Shown here: piece after piece, positions 57,251-64,000 of the stretch
Position numbering within the stretch: the first letter of the stretch is position 1
Layout: each line of letters opens with the position of its first letter
DNA from: Zoroaster sp. YZ-2022
Taxonomy: Eukaryota; Echinodermata; Asteroidea; Forcipulatida; Zoroasteridae
Direction of reading: 5' to 3'
Length of the DNA: 64,000 nucleotides
Assembly: GCA_029582265.1 (NCBI GenBank)
Contig: CM055816.1
Coordinates: forward strand, 93,297,588-93,361,587
Made by a program: the position numbers and the translations under genes
Notes under the pieces: model-generated
The model's input: only the letters and a program-made list of their open reading frames with translations
Database searches by the model: none
Told to the model about the DNA's origin: nothing

Positions 57251-57559
57251 AAGCCTATTGATAAGTAAGACTAATTGCGGTGACACCATGTGGAATCTCA
57301 ATTGAGTAGTAATTAGTTCTGAAACGACCTGGAGGTACAACTCGACGTTTCGATCAGTATGCTCTGATCATCCTCAGGACGATCTCCTGACAATCTCCTG
57401 AGGACGATCAGAGCATACTGATCGAAACGTCAAGTTGTACCTCCAGTTCTTTTCAGAACTAATTACTACTCAATTGAGATTCCACATGGTGTCACCGCAA
57501 TTAGTCTTACTTATCATCCTCACCATGCAAAGCTACAAGTTTTACCTAAGCCTATTGAT
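57251..57559. mobile_element. Foldback element with 12-bp flanking duplication
   Basis: Arms of about 120 bp (ATAAGTAAGACTAATTGCGG paired with CCGCAATTAGTCTTACTTAT) form one long hairpin. AAGCCTATTGAT occurs directly at both borders (57251-57262, 57548-57559), a likely target duplication. The right arm has CTGAGGA, a GATCAG...CTGATC stem and GAAACGTC, resembling the hammerhead core but with a bulged extra base and no clear stem I. It lies in an intron of the zinc-finger gene. Confidence 0.8.
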
Positions 57560-60500
57560 GTGCCACTGGAACACATAATACAAAATAATAATAAAAATAC
57601 TGAATGGTATGGTTGAAGTATTTGCATCAAAGGTAGTGAGAGTATCAATTCACCAGCATTTGGTTCATGAATACATACACACAGAGGAATGCTGGAAAAC
57701 ATAACTGTGTGTAGCAGTTGGCAGTTTAAAAACTAGCTCTAATTATAATGTACATTGTTTTTGTCTTGAATATTGTGTTTGTCACCAAGACGCATCTCTA
57801 GTTGTGTGCATTTTGCATATTATATGCATTCAGCAAAAAAAAGCTGTAGTGAACTTGTTAGGCAAGATTACCGTACTTCAGCACTGCACTTGATTCCAAG
57901 ATGCTCTCTTACCTCTTACTATTATAATTTTTGCAAGTCATTTCCCCAATGTGGAATGGAACTGCATGCTTCATTTTGTTTTGTGGGCATAAATTTGCAT
58001 TTCCACACATATAATGCAGCATATTTGTTACTGCTTGAATTCCAACATTCCACTCCTGCTGTGTGGCAATGCAAAAGTGCCAAAAACACACCCAACCTAA
58101 CCTTTGCAGAGATTACACAATGCAGGGTTATTTGAAAATACATCGATATATGGTAAGCTTTGACAAATTCATGTTTTGAATACCATCGTATACTGGTACA
58201 TTTACAATACATGTATACGTTCATAAACATAGCCCTTGCATGAATTACATTGGTTATATTGATCTAGGGCAAAACCTCAGCCATGAATAATGATTTTTTT
58301 CTTTTTCTTTTAATTTTTTAAAAATCTAGGCAGCAACATGGAAGTCAGGGGTGAATCTATGAGTGAAGAACCCATGAGTAAAGAACCCATGAGTGAAGAA
58401 CCCATGAGTGATGACACCAGCAGTTCATGTAAACTGCCCTCATGGCCATCCTCAGGTAAAATGATGACTTTCACTAAATATTACAGGACTGCAAGTCAAC
58501 CAATTCAAAAATTAACAGTTTATTTATGAAAACGTTTGTCAAGCTGGTTAATAATGGAATAAAACATGAGGTCGTAAAAGGGCATTTAAGACTGAGTCAC
58601 TACTGTTTTCTTTCCTTTCATATATAAGAAAAAAATGTAATTATGGAGGCAAATCGGTAAGAAAGTTGCTCTGCTCCAGCTATGTCTTTATCAGCTGTTT
58701 AAAACCGGGTAAAATTTTGGATTCGGTCTGGTTTGGCAGTTCAGCTATGTACATAGTTTGAGATGTTGGCAACATACATGTATTGCACACAAATTAAGGT
58801 AGAATTATTTGGCCCATGCTTGAATTTATCTTAAAATAAAATAAAATAAATAAAAATAAATTTGGAAAAATGCTTTTTGGTACCTCAATATGTCATGGTT
58901 TTGATGTTGTAAAATCAATTAGTTTATCACCTTAAGCTAAGAGGCTTGCGTACTCAAAAGAAGTAAACTCTACTTCTAATTCTTCTCACTGACTCGAATA
59001 ATGGTGAAAACCTGGCTCAATTTGCAGCTGAAAAAGTGTCAGGAATTAGCCCTCGTCAAAGTACAGTAAATACATACATTATAAAGAGGGGAAAAGGCAA
59101 AATACTCGTATCTCTCTATGCTTATACCAAGGTCTCAATGATTCAAATTTCCTCATCGCTGTCACATAAAATAGTATGAATCTAACTTGGTTTTGCTTAG
59201 GATCTGATGAGGACTGCAGCAATTATGTTCCCAGCTAGGAAAGTAGCGACGAGAGTGACGTGTTTGAACCACTGCCACTTCCACATTCAAGTAAGTTCAT
59301 AAATGTTGTGAAAGCTTCGTTGGTTCTACAATGTTTTGCATAATTTTACAATCATAAAAATAATCACAAGTAATTTTAAGTAGATGGTGAGTTTTACCTG
59401 GAGTCTAATTTATGTGTGGTATTTTACAGAGAGAGAAAGAAGTACCCTACCACTGCCCAGTCGACTCTCATTACACTGTCCTGACCAAAAAGGTATGACT
59501 GAATCTTTGATTTAGAACACACTGGCATCTTGTAATGATCAGCATGTTTGTTGTACTACGATCACTGTTATATTACATGCATTTACGATTTACAAGTATT
59601 GGTTAATTTAACCAATTTGTACCAGAATGCCCATAACGGGCACAAACGACTGCAAGATCTGACCTACTTCCACTCAACCAAAAAGGTCAAAGAAAAGGTC
59701 ATGTCCTGAATTGACATTTTCCAATGTTTCCCATGTTAACATATTATACATTTCTAAAACAAAACCAAATTTCTGTTTCTTATTATTTTCAGACATTTTA
59801 ACTGGAAAAGTTGTGTCAAAAAATCAACAATATTAGCCATGTCTGGGCGTATGGTGATGGTTGTACAGAAATGAATGGTTTCTAAAGGGTTAATAACTGA
59901 TTAACTGTACAAAATAACGATTGGTTATCCAGTTAACCGGAATGACGTCATATTTTGTTTTTGCACGAGTCTAAATTCAATAACTATGCTTTTTGCTATA
60001 CTAATTTAAATGTATAAAATCTTCAAAATTTAAACAAATTATACAAAGTGATGTAATAGATCTTTAAGTCACTGATTTATCATAACTTTATAAAAAAGAT
60101 TACAGGTGGTACAAAACTAGAATGGCTCTATAATTAGTGTATTTGAACATTGTTATAAACAGTTTTGAAATGTTGTTTTTCTTTTCTATATGTTCTGACA
60201 TAGGTGACAACAGCACAAACCAAGAGAGGAATACATCGGCAGACAGTGGTATGTGTTCAGGTCTTTTTGATATCATTCCCAGTGTAAGAATCATTCACAA
60301 AGGGACTTATGAAAATACCAATATCGGTTATTCACATCAATTTCCCTTATGCTGAAAAATTTGTATTGTAAGTTCTGTTGGAATTGGCTGTTCGTTTTCA
60401 TGTTAATCTGGAAACGTGAGCTTGCTCCATTCCTCTAATACTAATAGGAAGGTGTTTCAAGACCAGACTTGAAGAAGTAGAAAAACAATGTACATGTACA

Positions 60501-60782
60501 TGCTGACCCTGGTTGCACTTTTCATTCAAAAATAGATGAAAGTGCAAAAATTCCTTTTTGCCACAGAAACAAAATGTTCAATATTGCATTGTTTTCTTAT
60601 TTTGTCCCATAATAGAATGTGAGAAGGGATGTGGGTCTTTGCATGAGGTAAGATTCAATGTAATACAGTGAAATGGGTGTTTTTGCATGTGTTTTATGTG
60701 AAGACTAATTTGCAAAATTTAATCTGTTTTTATTTTTTATTTTTACAAATTATAGCATTTACACGTATATGAAGCCTGTTCA

Positions 60783-60983
60783 CACTATGAACAACTTCAC
60801 CCTGAAAATACCCTGAAAATCAGTTTTGCCTTGAAATAACAGTTGACCATGATTTCACAGCAAATTCACGGTGCATTTTCACAGCATTTCCACGGTTTTG
60901 TGTCATCGTGAAATTGCAGTGAACTACTTACTTCATGTTAAAACGGAATTTCAGGGCATTTTCAGGGAAAGTTATTCATAATG
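60783..60983. mobile_element. CACTATGAATAA-type MITE, copy 2
   Basis: CACTATGAACAACTTCACCC on the left is the inverse of GGGAAAGTTATTCATAATG at the right. The interior shares CTGAAAATCAGTTTTGCC, GTGAAATTGCAGTGAACTA and TTTCAGGGCATTTTCAGG with the copy at 48756. It is shorter by an internal deletion. Confidence 0.85.
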
Positions 60984-60999
60984 TCAATGCATATGGTTT

Positions 61000-61990
61000 T
61001 GGTCAGTTGCAGACTTGAAATATTAAAACAAAATCTACATGTACATGCTGACCCTGAAATGCACTTCAGCAGTTTTAATTCAGTTTTAGAGTTTCAGAAG
61101 ACTGAACAAACAAATTCCAACCCTAAAAGTCTGCTCATTTGCATTTTCTTGTTCAGACTGATATTTTCTTTCTTGGTTGTTTAAGTAGGAACTATTATAA
61201 AACTACATCTCACAGCACATTCAATGCTGTCATTTTTTTATACTCTTTACAAGCATGTTCCATGTATACATGTGCATAAGCAGTTTGTACATTGTTTCTG
61301 CACTACTGGAGTTACAAAATGCACCTCTCATGTCTTTTTTTGCTGTTGATTTTTTTATTTTTTTATTTTTTTATTTCAAAACTAGACACAGAGTCTAGTT
61401 TTGAAATGAAAAGCTTTAAGGCATTTATTTGAAGTTTCATTTTTGGATTCATTGCCAATATTGTACAGTGCCTTTCAATTCAGCTTCACCATATTAGTTA
61501 GGTTTTAAAATATGTGCTAAAAGGTCAAATTTATGAAATAGAAATGTCCAAGAAGAGCACACAAATTGTTTATGTTGACAGCTGTTGTCCGTTTTCAATG
61601 CGTAATTTAAGTTTTGGAGAATCTTCTGCAGCTTTAAAATTATTAATATATTCCTTGAATGAAAACTTTTAACATCAAGTTTCTATTTTATTTTGTTTCC
61701 ATTATGTTGCCTTTAATTGACCCAAAATATTGACCCATAATATTGCATTTATTGTTCCATAACACTGTTAGAAGACTTCAAGTTATATAGAATGCTAAAA
61801 ATATGTTCTTGGTCCTTCAGATTGATACACTGACATTTGCAAATATCCTAATCAAAATGCTTATCAGGTGTGGAATAAGGTTGTTTAGGTCTTGCAGCTG
61901 GTATCACTAGTCAAATTTTTATTTTACATAAGGAGAAATAAAAAAAATAAGATGATATCCCCGTCAATGCACAAAAAATGGTTGAGATTT
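61000..61990. other. Intron of the zinc-finger gene; no gene recognised
   Basis: AT-rich sequence with a short hairpin at 61377-61405 (TTTCAAAACTAGAC / GTCTAGTTTTGAAA). No repeat family was assigned. Confidence 0.5.
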
Positions 61991-63095
61991 ATTGTTTGTT
62001 CTTGTTTTCAGGATAATCCGGTGACCTCAAACAGACCCAAGCGTCCCTGTGTTTACTGTGGGCTTATGCAGTCACAGCTCATCAGGCATTTGAGGCGACG
62101 ACACAAAAATGAAGAGGAGGTAAAGGCAGCGCTTACCCTACCTGATCCAGAGCGACTTCAAGCCATGGTCAAAATCAGGAAAGATGGCATTTACAAGGAG
62201 AACATTAGACGGATTAATACTTGCAGTGACAATGATAAGCCAAAACTGCTTCGCGAAAGGCGTCAGGACATCAGAACTTATCATGTGCGGTAACTGTAGG
62301 GGTTTTTATAGTAAGGTTAGGATTTGGAGGCACAAACAAGTGTGCCACAATTTGGCAGTCAACAAGGTGGCATCAGTGCCTCTGTCATCACTCACAGCAG
62401 TCGGAGGAAGAAAGCACAATGAAATATTCCAGACAAAGATTTTGGACAGATTCAGAAGTGATTTAGTAGGAAATGTGTGTCGCAGTGATACCATGATCAT
62501 CCATCTGGGCAAAAAGCTTTGGTCTAAATCAGTGTCCAGAGAAAAGGCTGTTATAATGAATGACATGCGCAGGCTGGGGCACTTGCTTGTAAAATTTCGA
62601 CAAATAACCGGTAATAAACATCTTAGTGGTGAGGATCTCATCAAACGAGAAAATTTCCAGAAAGTAGAAGAGGCTCTTGATGAGGTAACAGAGAAAGAAT
62701 CCAATGGGCTCAAAGATGGTCTTCGTCTGAGCATTGGGTATCTGCTAAAAAAGGCAGCAAAAGTCATGAAAGCCGTGTATATTATAGATGGTAGGAATAA
62801 TCTGGCAGAGGAGGTTGACAGATTCCTATCTGTTCTTGATCTCAGTTGGGATTATCTCTTCAGTAGGAGTCTTTACACTGTTGAGGGAAAACGCCAAGCT
62901 GTCTTGAGGAAGCCTCAAGTCATGCCTCTGGAAGAAGATATTCGAAAGATGAAGGAGTACACCGTAAAATCAATGAATGATATCCACGGCTGTTTCCCCT
63001 TAATAAAAGTGCGCCCTCTGTTGTCCGACTTTTTACAGTATGTAAATAAGCGTGTTGACCTACCTTACTACTATACTTGGGGCGCGTATGTGTGA

Positions 63096-64000
63096 AAAAT
63101 GAATGGATCATTTCTAAATATGGTAAGGTTACTCCTTGCTGTAGTGTCATTGGTTAGAAAGCTAAAATATTGGTTTTACTCATGAATATGTAAATATAAT
63201 ACTTAAAAAGTCACATGATAGTGTTTTCGCTGCCCAGGGGTTTGTTTATTTTCTAATTCTGGCGGTTGCGAATCGTGAGTGTACGGCAGCCATTTCCAAG
63301 ACCACGTTGATCTTAACTCAAACATGTCAAATGAGCATTTTGCAGCCATCGGTATGGATAGTTCCTCATTTTTCATCGACACAATCCACCTACCCAAGTA
63401 TCTATTGAGACATCATCTTTCAATAAATAAATAAGGTAAGTCTGGGCCAAAGGGATTTTCATTGTTAAATCGTCTTAGAAAAAACGAATTTTACATGTTT
63501 ACATGTGTGTGTGCGCGCGTGTACTATGCATAGCAATCCCATTGCATAGTAGTACTGTACATGAACTTATGTGTATGTACCAGCACGGTGTAGATCAATT
63601 TTTACATAGTGTGTACACACAAAACATGCAGACACCGTTCGCCATGTGTGTTCTAACCTCTACTCTAATTGAGTACTAGTTTTTCGATAAATTATTTCTT
63701 AACAATAATTATTTCTGAAATGGGTTTTGTAAGTTTTCATGATTGCTATTAATATTATTTAAAGTCCACTTCAGGTATAAAAGAGTCACAGTAATTGTGT
63801 GGTAGAAATAGTGGTAAATGTAAATTGTAAGCCATTAACTTTGGATTATCATCAACAGTAATTTATTTAGTTTCACTCTAAAGTAAATTATACAGGCAGC
63901 AAGAAACTAAAATCAGTCATATCGTCAGTGATCGAGTGGCTGAACAGTATTTAATATTAACAACATATAGTATTTTTTTCCTCATTTAAGAATACAAGAC
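63096..64000. other. Downstream of the zinc-finger pseudogene; possible short ORF only
   Basis: A CG-containing stretch near 63230-63330 precedes an ATG at 63324 opening MSNEHFAAIGMDSSSFF, which stops at about 63434 in front of a gtaagt. It may be a non-coding or first exon, but there is no support beyond that. Confidence 0.2.

Larger units (their letters stand above)
55886..63095 (+). pseudogene. Eight-exon C2H2-type zinc-finger gene, Crypton-associated family, with stop and frameshift
   Basis: Exons 55886-55951, 57091-57130, 58330-58455, 59201-59290, 59430-59492, 60204-60248, 60616-60647 and 62012-63095 all join in phase. Exon 3 has tandem MSEEP-type repeats. A TAG at 59236-59238 interrupts exon 4. 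The last exon has a finger PCVYCGLMQSQLIRHLRRRH, then after a one-base shift near 62265 a second, MCGNCRGFYSKVRIWRHKQVC, and a long helical region to LYTVEGKRQAVLRKPQVMPL. Related proteins I know continue into a tyrosine-recombinase-like C-terminus; it is not in this window. The lesions could be assembly errors, but two make decay likelier. Confidence 0.65.

Noticed and set aside
57260..57515. Working hammerhead ribozyme in the foldback
   Set aside because: The CTGAGGA...GAAA core is present, but there is an extra base before stem II and no convincing stem I. I kept it only as a resemblance.
62306..62767. 153-codon minus-strand open frame
   Set aside because: Antisense shadow of the zinc-finger gene's last exon.

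Overview
This window is animal nuclear DNA. Its genes have short exons with GT-AG introns, it is crowded with DNA transposons, MITEs, LINE fragments, SINEs and a Penelope-like element, and it repeats short words such as TACATGTA, AACGTTA and TAGGCCTA. That texture, with the family content, suggests a marine invertebrate deuterostome, most likely an echinoderm. The species assignment is inference from texture only. I see no prokaryotic or viral gene set.

Layout. (1) 1-10580, minus strand: the 5' part of a SAM-UIM-HECT protein (a G2E3-like HECT ubiquitin ligase family). Its first coding intron holds a mariner-type remnant (2981-3744) and a 6.1-kb PIF/Harbinger transposon (about 4243-10374). The Harbinger transposase is open across four exons, while its Myb/SANT partner is broken. 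(2) 11.3-21.5 kb: a 22-bp minisatellite, a duplicated CCAAT-containing block, a LINE reverse-transcriptase fragment, a TTAA-flanked piggyBac-type element, further MITEs and a LINE endonuclease fragment. (3) 21.8-26.1 kb: a tentative minus-strand exon cluster, then a frameshifted copy of a widespread unnamed metazoan family with PIN/FEN-like acidic motifs and a C-terminal CXC cysteine tail. (4) 26-35 kb: repeats, two tRNA-headed SINEs, a SAMD3-like 3' fragment, satellite units and a Gypsy-type gag relic.

(5) 35657-48492, minus strand: an immunoglobulin-superfamily type I membrane receptor. Five exons join in compatible phases: V-like domain, second Ig domain, Thr/Pro-rich stalk and transmembrane segment. 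Its largest intron holds a possible 6.1-kb CACTA/EnSpm-like element (36815-42927) that encloses a CpG-rich promoter-like block and a SAMD3-like fragment. That fragment is itself split by a 1.3-kb element with long inverted repeats. (6) 50.2-53.6 kb: two neighbouring Helitron/HINE-like units built of 145-150-bp satellite repeats, then a 5'-truncated Penelope-like element whose GIY-YIG domain is followed by a complete type-I hammerhead ribozyme fold and a (TA)n tract. (7) 55.3-63.1 kb, plus strand: a decayed ORF, then an eight-exon zinc-finger gene of a family I associate with Crypton-like recombinases. It carries one in-frame stop and one frameshift.

Most of the sequence is therefore mobile-element derived. 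The two best host-gene candidates are the SAM-UIM-HECT ligase and the Ig receptor. The features I would check first are the hammerhead ribozyme, the Harbinger element with its broken partner, the split SAMD3-like fragment and the degenerate PIN-like/CXC gene.
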